From Methyloligella solikamskensis (GTDB taxonomy: Bacteria > Pseudomonadota > Alphaproteobacteria > Rhizobiales > Methyloligellaceae), in NCBI RefSeq assembly GCF_042676065.1, contig NZ_JBHTJO010000001.1, positions 2,418,001 to 2,482,000 of the forward strand: a stretch of DNA of 64,000 nt, in the 5' to 3' direction. How positions within the stretch are numbered: the first letter of the stretch is position 1; each line of letters begins with the position of its first letter. The translations under genes and the position numbers were made by a program. This document shows positions 1 to 8,803 of this stretch, one piece after another. The notes under the pieces are model-generated. The model made no database searches. It saw only the letters and a list, made by a program, of their open reading frames with translations, and was not told the DNA's origin.

Positions 1-274
1 TCTCGGCGAAACGGCCGAGGGTGAGCTTGAGCTTGTCTGGAAATTCTTCCGCGAGGGCTTCCCCGCCTGCGATGGCGCGGGGGTCGCGGTCGATGGCGAC
101 GACGTTGCAGTCGGCGGCCTCCAGGATTGCGCGGGTGTAGCCGCCGGCCCCGAACGTGCCGTCGATGATCGTCTCACCGCTGGTGGGATGGAGGTTTTCG
201 ATCACCTCCGAAAGCATCACGGGAATGTGGCGGGCCGGTCCGCCAACGGCTCCCTCGCCGTGGCCCGCCATCAT
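1..274 (-). CDS. rsmH: 16S rRNA (cytosine-1402-N4)-methyltransferase RsmH, N-terminal fragment
   Basis: Partial gene that runs off the left edge of the window. About 91 residues are visible. They include HIPVMLSEVIENL and then a glycine-rich SAM-binding loop (DGTFGAGGYTRAIL), followed by an acidic strand end (VVAIDRDPRAI), as in the RsmH/MraW family. RsmH methylates N4 of C1402 in the 16S rRNA P site. The start is ATG at 274, overlapping the mraZ stop codon as ATGA, with a second in-frame ATG at 271. It is therefore translationally coupled to mraZ, the standard first two genes of the dcw cluster. The rest of the cluster lies outside the window. Confidence 0.93.
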   Translation of the reverse strand, partial: MMAGHGEGAVGGPARHIPVMLSEVIENLHPTSGETIIDGTFGAGGYTRAILEAADCNVVAIDRDPRAIAGGEALAEEFPDKLKLTLGRFAE

Positions 275-750
275 TCCCGTGTACTCGCAGGTCCGCCGTC
301 TTTCCGTCCCGCGCCGAGTAAAGTCCGCAGATCGCGCGCTTGCCGCTGCGACTCCGCCATGTACTCTTCGAACCGGCCCGGCTCCCACATCTGGAACTTC
401 GGGCCCATGCCTACAAAGGTGACCATGTCCTCGATACCGGCATGCTTGCGCAGACGCTCCGGTATGATGGTGCGGCCGTCCCCATCGACTGAAAGCTTGT
501 CGCTGGTGCCGTAAAGGGCGGTCGCGAGGTAATCGTGCTCGTCGGAATACGGCGCGAGCTCGCCGATAAGCCTGTCGATCTGGTCGACCAATCGCTGACC
601 GCCGCCATCGAGCGCGGGCCGGTCAAGCGATGGATAGCAATAGATTCCGTCGAAGCCCTCTTGGGCGAGGATCGTTCGGAAAGAGGCCGGAACGGAGACA
701 CGTCCCTTGCTGTCGATCCGATTGGTGAAGGACGAAACAAAACTGTCCAT
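271..750 (-). CDS. mraZ: Transcriptional regulator MraZ
   Basis: 159 residues; two AbrB-like SpoVT/MraZ half-domains. The first begins FTNRIDSKGRVSVPASFR and the second contains LSVDGDGRTIIPERLRKHA. MraZ is a ring-forming DNA-binding protein that controls its own division/cell-wall operon by binding short direct repeats in the promoter. The start ATG at 750 follows a purine-rich AGAGGGGGAG stretch. It is first in the operon and overlaps rsmH. The upstream region holds five 10-bp-spaced boxes (listed separately) that match the expected autoregulatory operator. Confidence 0.95.
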   Translation of the reverse strand: MDSFVSSFTNRIDSKGRVSVPASFRTILAQEGFDGIYCYPSLDRPALDGGGQRLVDQIDRLIGELAPYSDEHDYLATALYGTSDKLSVDGDGRTIIPERLRKHAGIEDMVTFVGMGPKFQMWEPGRFEEYMAESQRQARDLRTLLGAGRKDGGPASTRE

Positions 751-912
751 CTCCCCCTCTTGGTCCTCAGCGACGCGGTGACTTCAGAACTTCGAACTGA
801 GCCGAGGTGGGCTACCCGTTTCTCGAGATTGAGAGCTGGGAGGAGCAGCGCATTCCTCGTGGCCTGAAGGATGCTGCCGGCCCCTCCCAACCTCAGTACC
901 GAACGGGCATTT

Positions 913-957
913 ATGGGATAGCATGGGATTTCATGGGGGTCAATGGTTAAGCATGGG
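913..957. promoter_or_regulatory. MraZ operator: five boxes with exact 10-bp period
   Basis: On the + strand ATGGG occurs at 913, 923, 933 and 953, with ATGGT at 943. Each is followed by a variable 5-base spacer. MraZ of E. coli recognises TGGG-type boxes with 5-base spacers, so the period and core agree. The boxes lie about 165-210 bp upstream of the mraZ start and overlap the predicted promoter, consistent with autorepression. Five boxes is more than the three described in E. coli. Confidence 0.85.
915..943 (-). promoter_or_regulatory. Possible sigma-70 promoter of mraZ-rsmH
   Basis: On the minus strand TTGACC (938-943) is separated by 17 bases from TATCCC (915-920). The -35 is good and the -10 poor. 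The position inside the MraZ boxes supports a role in the repressed mra promoter. The remainder of the 430-bp gap (751-1181) shows no gene. Confidence 0.4.
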
Positions 958-1181
958 TAAAGCGCGGATTCTTGCGGGGTCAATGCGCCCCTCCTGCGGG
1001 CGTTCCGGGATGGCCACCGCCATGGTTCGGGCCAAATGATTTGTCGGGATGAGGCGAACGGGGGTATTGAGGACCGCTGCTGACCGGGACACGGTCAGTC
1101 ATCGAGATTCGAAAGGTCGCGCCACGACGCGCTACGGCCTTTCAGCAGACGGGATCGTCATCGGCGATTGGACTTTGGCAG

Positions 1182-2171
1182 GTGAGCACGCCCAAACCGT
1201 ATTCAGGCATGTTCCGATGGGTCGTCGTCGCTTTCATGGTGACGGCGGTTTGCGGCATGGCTTGCGACATGGCTGACGCTTCGCCAAATGGGGGCGGCTA
1301 TGCGCGGCTCGGCCCGCCGGACTCCCCTGTCCGCCTCTATTACAGCGATACCGGCACGGGCTCCCCGGTGCTGCTGATCCACGGCTTCGGCTCCAGCACC
1401 TATACCTGGCAGCACATCATGCCCGGCCTCGCCCGCAAGCACCGGGTGATCGCCGTCGACATGAAGGGCTTCGGCCAGTCGGACAAGCCTTACGACGAGC
1501 GCTACTCGGCCATGGACCAGGCGGAGCTCCTGGCGGAGCTGATGGAGCGGGAGGATCTGCGCGACGTCACCTTGGTCGGCCATTCCTTCGGCGGGGGCGT
1601 GGCGCTAGCGCTCGCGCTCCAGGCGGACGGCCGGCTGAAGGGGCGCATCTCCAAGCTCGTGCTGATCGACACGATCGCCTATCCTCAGAAGATCCCAGTC
1701 TTCTTCAAGCTGCTTGGCGTGCCCGGCCTGTCCCACTTAAGCGTTCGGATGGTGCCCGCCAGCATGCAGGTCTCGGTGGCGCTGAAGCTCGCCTATTACG
1801 ATGAGAGCAAGATCACCGACGAGACCCTGGAGGCCTATACGGCGCCCTTGCGAACAGCGGCGGGGAAGTATGCGGTGATCCATAGCGCGCGGCAGATCGT
1901 GCCGCCGGATCTCGACGAGATCGCCGCCCGCTACAACACCATCCAGCTGCCGACCCTGATCATGTGGTGCGACCACGATAAGATCGTGCCCATGGATATC
2001 GGGCTGAAGCTGCGGCGGAACATGCCCAACTCCGACTTCCAGCTCGTGAAATCCTGCGGCCACATTCCCCAGGAGGAGCAGCCGGAGCAGACCCTGCAGA
2101 TTCTGGACGACTTCCTGGACGGGCGGAACCAGGCTTCCCTCAGCGAGCCCTCGAGCTCGGTGAAGCGCTAG
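1182..2171 (+). CDS. Alpha/beta-fold hydrolase, probably membrane-anchored or exported
   Basis: 329 residues from a GTG start; an ATG at 1209 would give a more typical signal sequence start (MFRWVVVAFMVTAVCG). The fold motifs are clear: oxyanion region LLIHGFGSSTYTW, nucleophile elbow VGHSFGGGVA (Ser), acid in MWCDHDKIVP (Asp) and SCGHIPQEE (His). The substrate cannot be inferred; such enzymes include esterases, epoxide hydrolases and haloperoxidase-like proteins. The hydrophobic N-terminus suggests export or anchoring. The stop codon overlaps the convergent oxyR stop by a few bases. Confidence 0.85.
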   Translation: MSTPKPYSGMFRWVVVAFMVTAVCGMACDMADASPNGGGYARLGPPDSPVRLYYSDTGTGSPVLLIHGFGSSTYTWQHIMPGLARKHRVIAVDMKGFGQSDKPYDERYSAMDQAELLAELMEREDLRDVTLVGHSFGGGVALALALQADGRLKGRISKLVLIDTIAYPQKIPVFFKLLGVPGLSHLSVRMVPASMQVSVALKLAYYDESKITDETLEAYTAPLRTAAGKYAVIHSARQIVPPDLDEIAARYNTIQLPTLIMWCDHDKIVPMDIGLKLRRNMPNSDFQLVKSCGHIPQEEQPEQTLQILDDFLDGRNQASLSEPSSSVKR

Positions 2172-3091
2172 ACCGCAACCGGCGCCTTCGCCGGAGTTGC
2201 GCCATAGGCCGCCCAAGTCTCCTTCATCAATTTGCCGAGCTTGCGCATCTGTGGCTTGCGGGGCGAGCTCGCCCGCCAGGTCAGCCCGATGGTGCGGGAG
2301 GGCTCGGGCGCCTTGAAGCGGATCATCTTGAGCCCCGATTGGGGCTTCACCTCCGCCTGCACGGCGATCTCCGGCACCAGGGTCGTGCCGTAGCCGCTGG
2401 CGACCATCTGCAGCAAGGTGGCGAGACTGGTGGCGCCGAAACGGCGCATGGCCGCCGGCTGGGCGGCACTGCACAGGGCAAGGGCCTGGTCGCGCAGGCA
2501 GTGCCCCTCCTCCAGAAGAAGCAGCTGCTCGGCCTGCAGATCCTCAAGCCGGACCGCGCGGCGGGGCTCCGTCTCGTCGCCGGTCACATAGAGAAACCGG
2601 TCCTCGAAGAGCGGCATGCTCTCAAGCTGCGGATCGGGAACCGGCAGAGCGAGAATCGCCGCATCGAGATCGCCGCCGAGCAAACCCTCCACCAGGGTCT
2701 CGGTGCGCGTCTCGTGAAGGCGCAGTTCCAGCTTCGGATATTGCCGCTGCAGGCGCGGCAGGACGCCGGGGAGGAAATACGGCCCGACAGTTGGGATCAC
2801 GCCCAGGGTGAGGCTCGTGCCGAGGTCGCTTCTGCGCTCGGCTGCATAATCGGTGAGATCGCGCACCTGGAGCAGGATATCTTCCGCGCGCCGGGCGACC
2901 TCCCGCCCCTCCCCGGTCAGCCGGAAATCGCGATGGCTGCGCTCCACCAGCGCTACGCCCAGCTCCTTCTCCAGCTCCTTGATCTGCATGCTGAGCGCCG
3001 GCTGGGAGACTGCGCAGGCATCGGCCGCCCGGCCGAAATGGCCGTGCTGAGCGAGGGCGCGCAGATAGCGAAGCTGTCGTAGAGTTATCAT
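2168..3091 (-). CDS. oxyR: Hydrogen peroxide-sensing LysR regulator OxyR
   Basis: 307 residues with an N-terminal LysR winged helix (ITLRQLRYLRALAQHGHFGRA) and a substrate-binding-like sensor domain. Cys198 and Cys207 sit in EEGHCLRDQALALC, matching the redox pair Cys199/Cys208 of E. coli OxyR that forms a disulfide with peroxide. The gene is divergent from katG, its classical target, with 115 bp between them and a perfect 15-bp palindrome at the oxyR start codon. Identification as OxyR rather than a generic LysR protein rests on the Cys motif plus katG. Confidence 0.95.
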   Translation of the reverse strand: MITLRQLRYLRALAQHGHFGRAADACAVSQPALSMQIKELEKELGVALVERSHRDFRLTGEGREVARRAEDILLQVRDLTDYAAERRSDLGTSLTLGVIPTVGPYFLPGVLPRLQRQYPKLELRLHETRTETLVEGLLGGDLDAAILALPVPDPQLESMPLFEDRFLYVTGDETEPRRAVRLEDLQAEQLLLLEEGHCLRDQALALCSAAQPAAMRRFGATSLATLLQMVASGYGTTLVPEIAVQAEVKPQSGLKMIRFKAPEPSRTIGLTWRASSPRKPQMRKLGKLMKETWAAYGATPAKAPVAV

Positions 3092-3104
3092 AAGCTCAGC
3101 TTAT
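3090..3104. promoter_or_regulatory. Palindrome in the oxyR-katG intergenic region, probable OxyR site
   Basis: ATAAGCT-C-AGCTTAT is a perfect 15-bp dyad that begins inside the oxyR start codon and lies about 103 bp upstream of katG. OxyR contacts four ATAG-type elements at 10-bp steps; this dyad would provide two. A weaker second dyad would be expected near 3112-3126, where only partial similarity is seen. The overlap with the oxyR start suggests autorepression together with katG activation. Confidence 0.6.
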
Positions 3105-3206
3105 CAATACTGAGGGTAAAAGCAATTTGCACTTATCAGGCCCGGCGCGCACATTGCCAACTCAAAGCGCGGGTAAAAGACCACTCGATAGCTAACACGG
3201 GAGAGT

Positions 3207-5447
3207 ATGATGGACGCGAAAGTCGACAAAGCGGGCGGTTGCCCGGTCGCGCATGGGATTACGAATATCGGCATGCGCTCGAACCGCGATTGGTGGCCGA
3301 ACCAGCTGAACCTGAAGATCCTCAGCCAGAACTCGGCGAAGACCGATCCTCTCGGTGCGGATTTCAATTACGCCGAAGCATTCAAGACCCTCGATCTGCA
3401 GGCCGTGAAGGAAGATCTTTACGCGCTGATGACCGACAGCCAGGCTTGGTGGCCGGCCGATTTTGGTCATTACGGCGGTCTCTTCATCCGCATGGCCTGG
3501 CACAGCGCCGGCACCTACCGCACGGCGGACGGCCGCGGCGGCGGCGGTTCGGGCACCCAGCGTTTCGCGCCGCTGAACAGCTGGCCTGATAACGGCAATC
3601 TGGACAAGGCGCGCCGTCTGCTTTGGCCGATCAAGCAGAAATACGGCAACAAGCTTTCCTGGGCCGACCTGTTCATCCTGGCGGGCAATTGCGCCATCGA
3701 ATCCATGGGCGGCAAGACCACCGGGTTCGCCGGCGGCCGCGAGGATATCTACGAGCCGGAAGAGGACATCTATTGGGGCGCCGAGGACGAGTGGCTTGCC
3801 AACTCCGACCATGCCCAGGCGCGCTATTCGGAAGATCGCGAGCTGGAGAACCCGCTCGCAGCCGTGCAGATGGGCCTCATCTACGTGAACCCGGAGGGCC
3901 CCGACGGGCAGCCCGATCCCCTGGCCTCGGCCAAGGACATCCGCGAGACCTTCGCCCGCATGGCCATGAACGATTACGAGACCGTCGCGCTCACCGCCGG
4001 CGGCCACACCTTCGGCAAGACCCATGGCGCGGGTCCGGTGGACCAGGTCGGTCCCGAGCCGGAAGCGGAAGGCATCGAAGCCATGGGCTTCGGCTGGCTC
4101 TCCACGTGGAAGAGCGGCATCGGCAGCGACACCATCACGAGCGGCCTGGAAGGCGCGTGGACGACCAACCCGACCAAGTGGGACATGGGCTATTTCGACC
4201 TTCTGTTCGGCTACGAGTGGGAGCTCGGTCAGAGTCCTGCCGGCGCGTGGCAGTGGCACGCGAAGGATCTGAAGGAAGAGGACATGGCGCCCGACGCTTC
4301 CGATCCCAGCAAGCGCGTACCGCTCATGATGTCCACGGCCGACATGGCCATGAAGATGGACCCGGACTACGAGAAGATCTCGCGTCACTTCCATGCCAAC
4401 CCGGAAGAGTTCGCGGACGCCTTCGCCCGGGCCTGGTTCAAGCTGACCCATCGCGACATGGGACCGAAATCCCGCTATCTCGGGCCTGAAGTGCCGGAAG
4501 AGGATTTCATCTGGCAAGACCCGATCCCGGAAGTCGATCATCCGCTGATCGACGATACGGACATCGCTGCGCTTAAGGCGAAGATCCTGGATTCCGGCCT
4601 GTCCATCGCGCAGCTGACGAAGACGGCGTGGGCCTCGGCTTCGACCTTCCGCGGCTCCGACAAGCGTGGCGGCGCGAACGGCGCGCGGATCCGTCTCGCC
4701 CCCCAGAAGGATTGGGAGGTCAACGAACCGGCAGAACTCGCCAAGGTGCTGGAGATCTACGAGGGCATTCAGCAGGACTTCAACGCCTCCGCTTCCGGCG
4801 GCAAGAAAGTCTCCCTCGCCGATCTGATCGTGCTCGGCGGCTGCGTGGGCGTCGAAGAGGCCGCGAAGAAGGGCGGCTACAACGTCACCGTTCCCTTCGC
4901 CCCGGGCCGCATGGACGCCACGGAAGAGCAGACGGACGCGGAATCGTTCGACGTGCTTGAGCCCATGGCGGACGGCTTCCGGAACTACCAGAAGGCCAAG
5001 TACACGGTCTCGACGGAAGAGCTGCTGATCGACAAGGCCCAGCTCCTCGGCCTCACCGCCCCGGAGATGACGGTTCTGGTCGGCGGCATGCGGGCGCTGA
5101 AAGCCAATTACGGCTCTGCCCAGCATGGCGTTTTCACCGACCGGCCCGAGACCCTGAGCAACGACTTCTTCGTCAACGTCCTCGACATGGCCACGGAGTG
5201 GAAGCCGACGGACGAGGATGAAGACACCTTCGAAGGCCGCGACCGGGCGACGGGCGCCATAAAATGGACCGCGACCCGGGCCGACCTCATCTTCGGCTCG
5301 AACTCGCAACTGCGGGCGCTGGCCGAGGTCTACGGCCAGGAAGATGCCAAGGAGAAGTTCGTGCGCGACTTCGTGGCGGCCTGGACCAAAGTGATGAACG
5401 CCGACCGCTTCGACCTCGCAAAATCCGAAGTGAAGGCAGCGGCGTAG
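3207..5447 (+). CDS. katG: Bifunctional catalase-peroxidase KatG
   Basis: 746 residues, full length for the family, with two tandem peroxidase-like domains. The distal haem pocket is IRMAWHSAG (Arg95, Trp98, His99), the proximal His lies in TAGGHTFGKTHGA, and the Tyr of the Met-Tyr-Trp crosslink is in MGLIYVNPEG. It degrades hydrogen peroxide in the cytoplasm and also has peroxidase activity. ATG at 3207 (or the adjacent ATG at 3210) follows GGGAGAG. It is divergent from oxyR, and a strong intrinsic terminator lies about 80 bp after the stop. Confidence 0.98.
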   Translation: MMDAKVDKAGGCPVAHGITNIGMRSNRDWWPNQLNLKILSQNSAKTDPLGADFNYAEAFKTLDLQAVKEDLYALMTDSQAWWPADFGHYGGLFIRMAWHSAGTYRTADGRGGGGSGTQRFAPLNSWPDNGNLDKARRLLWPIKQKYGNKLSWADLFILAGNCAIESMGGKTTGFAGGREDIYEPEEDIYWGAEDEWLANSDHAQARYSEDRELENPLAAVQMGLIYVNPEGPDGQPDPLASAKDIRETFARMAMNDYETVALTAGGHTFGKTHGAGPVDQVGPEPEAEGIEAMGFGWLSTWKSGIGSDTITSGLEGAWTTNPTKWDMGYFDLLFGYEWELGQSPAGAWQWHAKDLKEEDMAPDASDPSKRVPLMMSTADMAMKMDPDYEKISRHFHANPEEFADAFARAWFKLTHRDMGPKSRYLGPEVPEEDFIWQDPIPEVDHPLIDDTDIAALKAKILDSGLSIAQLTKTAWASASTFRGSDKRGGANGARIRLAPQKDWEVNEPAELAKVLEIYEGIQQDFNASASGGKKVSLADLIVLGGCVGVEEAAKKGGYNVTVPFAPGRMDATEEQTDAESFDVLEPMADGFRNYQKAKYTVSTEELLIDKAQLLGLTAPEMTVLVGGMRALKANYGSAQHGVFTDRPETLSNDFFVNVLDMATEWKPTDEDEDTFEGRDRATGAIKWTATRADLIFGSNSQLRALAEVYGQEDAKEKFVRDFVAAWTKVMNADRFDLAKSEVKAAA

Positions 5448-5464
5448 AAACTATAAAGCGCGCG

Positions 5465-5567
5465 CTCTGGAGGTGGCCTGAAGGCAGAGTCGCGGCTCAG
5501 GCCTTCGGCCCACAACCTCTAGAGATTTGGCCGGTGCGGGATTCACCTCCCCGCCGGCCTTTTTTTG
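5465..5567 (+). ncRNA. Candidate structured RNA downstream of katG (two hairpins)
   Basis: A long imperfect stem pairs 5465-5474 (CTCTGGAGGT) with 5515-5524 (ACCTCTAGAG), and inside it 5475-5485 pairs with 5501-5510 with one bulged T. It is followed within five bases by the intrinsic terminator hairpin. It could be a stand-alone small RNA, a processed 3' UTR RNA of katG, or simply a stabilising 3' structure. The GGAGG in the stem and ACCTCC in the terminator loop resemble SD/anti-SD segments. No promoter is obvious, so a 3'-UTR origin is more likely. Confidence 0.35.
5529..5567 (+). terminator. Rho-independent terminator after katG
   Basis: GGCCGG-T-GCGGG pairs with CCCGCCGGCC around an 8-base loop and is followed by seven T residues. 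This is a strong intrinsic terminator for katG and for the candidate RNA upstream of it. Confidence 0.9.
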
Positions 5568-5649
5568 TTTGCCGGTCGAGCGGTTCGCTCATGCTGTGCT
5601 GTGAGAAATTGGCGGCCGGCGGAGGGAATTGCCCTCGCGCCGGCCTTAT

Positions 5650-6061
<412 letters not shown>

Positions 6062-6234
6062 TCTAATAAGGGCGTACGCCGCGTTTCCGTCAAGTTAAGC
6101 GCCGCTGAAGCCAGGCCAGCCGGGGCTTTTGAACCGATCACAAATTGTTGGGGTGATGTGAAAAGCCTTCGCCGCCTGGCACGGCTAATGTCGGCTCAAT
6201 AAATTGGGCAATTTCGGATCGACCGGAGGCGTAA

Positions 6235-6501
6235 ATGATCAAAGCCTACATAACCTCGGCGATCGGCGCCGCGCTGCTGCTCGGCTCGACGCTCCTGGCT
6301 ACGGCCTCGATGTATAAATACGACGCCATGTGCGCCATGGGCCTGGCTAGCGAGAAGACAATCCAGACCGATTGCGCAATCTACGAAGAGATCGGCGGCA
6401 TGCGCTATTGCTTCGGCAGCGAGGAAGCCAAGGCGAAATTCATGGAAACGCCCGAGCCGAATATCGCCCGGGCAGAGAAATACTACCAAACCCTCGAATA
6501 G
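6235..6501 (+). CDS. Small exported or membrane-anchored YHS-like protein
   Basis: 88 residues with an N-terminal hydrophobic segment (about residues 7-25) and then a short domain. Its motif YCFGSEEAKAKFMETPEP and the following NIARAEKYY resemble the YHS domain (YFCS...F...P..Y....A), a small module often linked to metal handling. Cys33, Cys47 and the Cys of YCFG could bind metal. ATG at 6235 follows a good CGGAGG site. The function is unknown. It stands alone between rnpB and the convergent amidase gene. Confidence 0.75.
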   Translation: MIKAYITSAIGAALLLGSTLLATASMYKYDAMCAMGLASEKTIQTDCAIYEEIGGMRYCFGSEEAKAKFMETPEPNIARAEKYYQTLE

Positions 6502-6672
6502 GGTCTTCCCGGAGATCCAGTCTCGAGGCTCCCCCGTACAAGTTGATGAGCGGCAACCCCCAAGCCGCTTTCTCGGCAAGGGCCCGCCTCCGCCCCCTCC
6601 CAAGTCGGCGGGTCCTTGCCTCCCCTTCCCCTTTTTCAAGTTTGCAGCAGCTCGCCCGGCGAGACGCCGCGC

Positions 6673-7443
6673 TTACGCTTTCGGCGCGGTTTCCAGCAGC
6701 CGCTGGAGGGTCTCGATGGTCGAGTTGTCGGCCCGGCCGTCAATTCGCTCGGGGCGGAAATGGCGCTGGAACGCGCTCACGACATTTTCGAGCCCGCGGC
6801 CGTAGGTGCTGGTGATCTCGAGCCCGTAGCCATAAGCGCTGAGCGCTTCCTGAAGCTCCTGGACGCGCGCGCCTTCGTCGCCGGTCTCCATGCCCAGATC
6901 GTCGCCGATTGCCGCGGGCTCGACCCAATGGCCGATGCCGGCCGCATGGAGCCTGCCCCAGTCGAAGGTCTCGCCCGGGTCCTTCTTACGGGTCGGCGCG
7001 ATATCGGAATGGGCGAGCACCCGGGTCGGCGGAATTGCGTGGCGGGTGAGGATATCGCGGCAAAGAGCTTCGACGGCCTGCATCTGGACTTCCGGATAGG
7101 CGGGCAGCTCGCCCTCCTCACCCTTGGCGGGATGGCCGGTGTTGTGGATCTCGATGCCGATGGAGCAGGAATTGAGGTCGGTCTCGCCGGCCCAGAGGCT
7201 CTGGCCCGCGTGCCAAGCGCGCATCTCCTCCGGCACCATCTGGGTGATCCGGCCATTCTCATCGACGAGATAATGGGCTGAAACCTTGGACTCTTCCGTC
7301 GTCAGCCAGTCCAGCGCCTCCTGGGCGCTCGCCATGCCCGTGTAATGCAGGATGAGCATGTCGGGCGTGCGGCCTTCGCGGCGCGGCTCGACATTGGGCG
7401 AGGCGCGCCATTCGGCGAGCGGGCTGTCGGGCGCAGCCGTCAT
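6673..7443 (-). CDS. N-acetylmuramoyl-L-alanine amidase (AmpD/Amidase_2 family) with peptidoglycan-binding domain
   Basis: 256 residues. The N-terminal Amidase_2 domain has zinc ligands visible in ILHYTGM (His) and VLAHSDIAPTRKKDPGE (His and Asp), plus the YLVDENGRI and WHAGQS motifs. The C-terminus (about residues 190-250, VQELQEALSAYGYGLEITS) is a peptidoglycan_binding_1 repeat. It cleaves the lactyl-amide bond between MurNAc and stem peptide, in recycling or remodelling. No signal peptide is evident, so cytoplasmic recycling of anhydro-muropeptides is plausible. It lies 42 bp downstream of the djlA-like gene and is probably cotranscribed with it. Confidence 0.9.
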   Translation of the reverse strand: MTAAPDSPLAEWRASPNVEPRREGRTPDMLILHYTGMASAQEALDWLTTEESKVSAHYLVDENGRITQMVPEEMRAWHAGQSLWAGETDLNSCSIGIEIHNTGHPAKGEEGELPAYPEVQMQAVEALCRDILTRHAIPPTRVLAHSDIAPTRKKDPGETFDWGRLHAAGIGHWVEPAAIGDDLGMETGDEGARVQELQEALSAYGYGLEITSTYGRGLENVVSAFQRHFRPERIDGRADNSTIETLQRLLETAPKA

Positions 7444-7485
7444 GGACGCCCTGCCCTTCCATATCCTGGCAAGCGGAAAGCCAAG

Positions 7486-8202
7486 CTAGATGCGCCGCTC
7501 TTTGGCGATGGCATCGTAGGATTCGTTGATCGCCGCGAGCTTCTCGGTGGCGATGTTGATGAACTCCGGCGGCACGCCGCGGGCCAGCAGCTTGTCGGGA
7601 TGGTTGTCCGCGACGAGCTTGCGGTAATGGGCCTTCAGCGCATCGTTGCCGATGCTTGGATCGACGCCCAGAACCTCGTACGGGTTGCGCCGCTCGGCCA
7701 CCACGTGGCGAGCCCGGATATAATCGAAATGGCTGTCGGAGAAGCCGAAGCGCTTGGCCACCTGGCGCAGGAAGTTCTCCTCCCGCGGATGGACGGAATC
7801 GTCGGCCTTGGCGATGTGGAAGAGCCCTTCCAGCACGTCTTCCAGGAGCTTCTGGTTGCCCTTGAACATGGACGCGAGCTGCTCGGCATAGGCCTCGTAG
7901 CCTGAGACATCCTGTTTGGCGAGATTGAAGACGCGCGCCACGTTGCGCATCTCACCCTCGGGCACCTTGAAGACCTCCTTGAAGGCGGTGACCTCATCCA
8001 TGGTCACGACGCCATCGGCCTTGGCCATCTTGGCGCCAAGCGCGATCACGCCGACGGTGAAGGCGACCTGGTTTTCAGCCGGGGTTTCCTGGTCCTCGCG
8101 GTCGATCGCGAAATGGCCCGCGACGCCGCCCAAAAGGGCGCCGATGGGTCCGCCGATGGCCAGCCCCGCTGCCGCGCCGGCCAATTTCCCCCAAATAGAC
8201 AT
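7486..8202 (-). CDS. djlA: DjlA-type co-chaperone: TerB-like domain plus C-terminal J-domain
   Basis: 238 residues. A glycine-rich hydrophobic N-terminus (about residues 5-30) could insert in the membrane. It is followed by a TerB-like helical domain (about residues 45-160) and a C-terminal DnaJ domain beginning NPYEVLGVDPS, with the essential HPD in DNHPDKL. This is the architecture of DjlA, an inner-membrane J-protein that stimulates DnaK. It is upstream of the amidase gene in the same direction. Confidence 0.88.
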   Translation of the reverse strand: MSIWGKLAGAAAGLAIGGPIGALLGGVAGHFAIDREDQETPAENQVAFTVGVIALGAKMAKADGVVTMDEVTAFKEVFKVPEGEMRNVARVFNLAKQDVSGYEAYAEQLASMFKGNQKLLEDVLEGLFHIAKADDSVHPREENFLRQVAKRFGFSDSHFDYIRARHVVAERRNPYEVLGVDPSIGNDALKAHYRKLVADNHPDKLLARGVPPEFINIATEKLAAINESYDAIAKERRI

Positions 8203-8312
8203 GGGTCTCCCCCAAGAAACGTTCGCTCAAGCACAACTGGGCTGAAGCATAAGGCTTTTTGCCTGTCATCGCACCGACGTTTTTGCCGCCGGGCGCAGGC
8301 CTCTCAAGGGGA

Positions 8313-8663
8313 CTACTCCTGAGACGTGGCAGGCGTTCCTCGGCCGGAATTGCCGAAAATTGCAAAGGTCGGCTGATCGACGTCCAGACCTGCCCGCAAG
8401 CGCCGCTCGACATGGAGCGCGCGCACCAGGCACCACACGAAAAGCCACAGGGTAATGGCGCCGATCACCACGCCGGTGACCCAGAGATAGGTCTCGCCGA
8501 AATCGAACAGGCCGCCGGCGGCCACGGCGAAGGCCTCGAACACCAGGCCGAAGGAGATGGCCAGGCAGATGGCGGCGCTGAGCGCGGTGATGAAGATCGC
8601 CAGCGGGTTGTTGCTGCCGCGCTTGGCGAGCGGATGCTCAGGGGTATCAGCTTTGGTGCTCAT
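8313..8663 (-). CDS. Hypothetical two-helix membrane protein
   Basis: 116 residues with two hydrophobic segments (about residues 21-48 and 58-80), a charged N-terminus and a soluble C-terminal tail. No family is recognised. It is divergent from the gamma carbonic anhydrase gene and 110 bp upstream of djlA. Its coding potential is supported by GC-rich third positions and a typical membrane-protein pattern. Confidence 0.6.
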   Translation of the reverse strand: MSTKADTPEHPLAKRGSNNPLAIFITALSAAICLAISFGLVFEAFAVAAGGLFDFGETYLWVTGVVIGAITLWLFVWCLVRALHVERRLRAGLDVDQPTFAIFGNSGRGTPATSQE

Positions 8664-8803
8664 GTGCTTTGGCCAGCCATTACGGAAGAAATATATCCGC
8701 TGGGTCTTACCGAGGGCGGTCGAAGCTTACAAGCCCTCTCGCGACTCCCCCCTCATTTGGGCTAGAACCGGCTGACGTTTCCAAGCACGGCACAGGAGCA
8801 TTC

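Noticed and set aside
913..957. Regular 10-bp repeats considered as CRISPR or tandem repeat array
   Set aside because: Units are far too short for CRISPR, and position and core match the MraZ operator.
3192..5309. Long antisense open frame over katG (705 codons)
   Set aside because: It is a GC-rich shadow of katG; composition is Arg/Gly/Val-rich and no family motifs are present.
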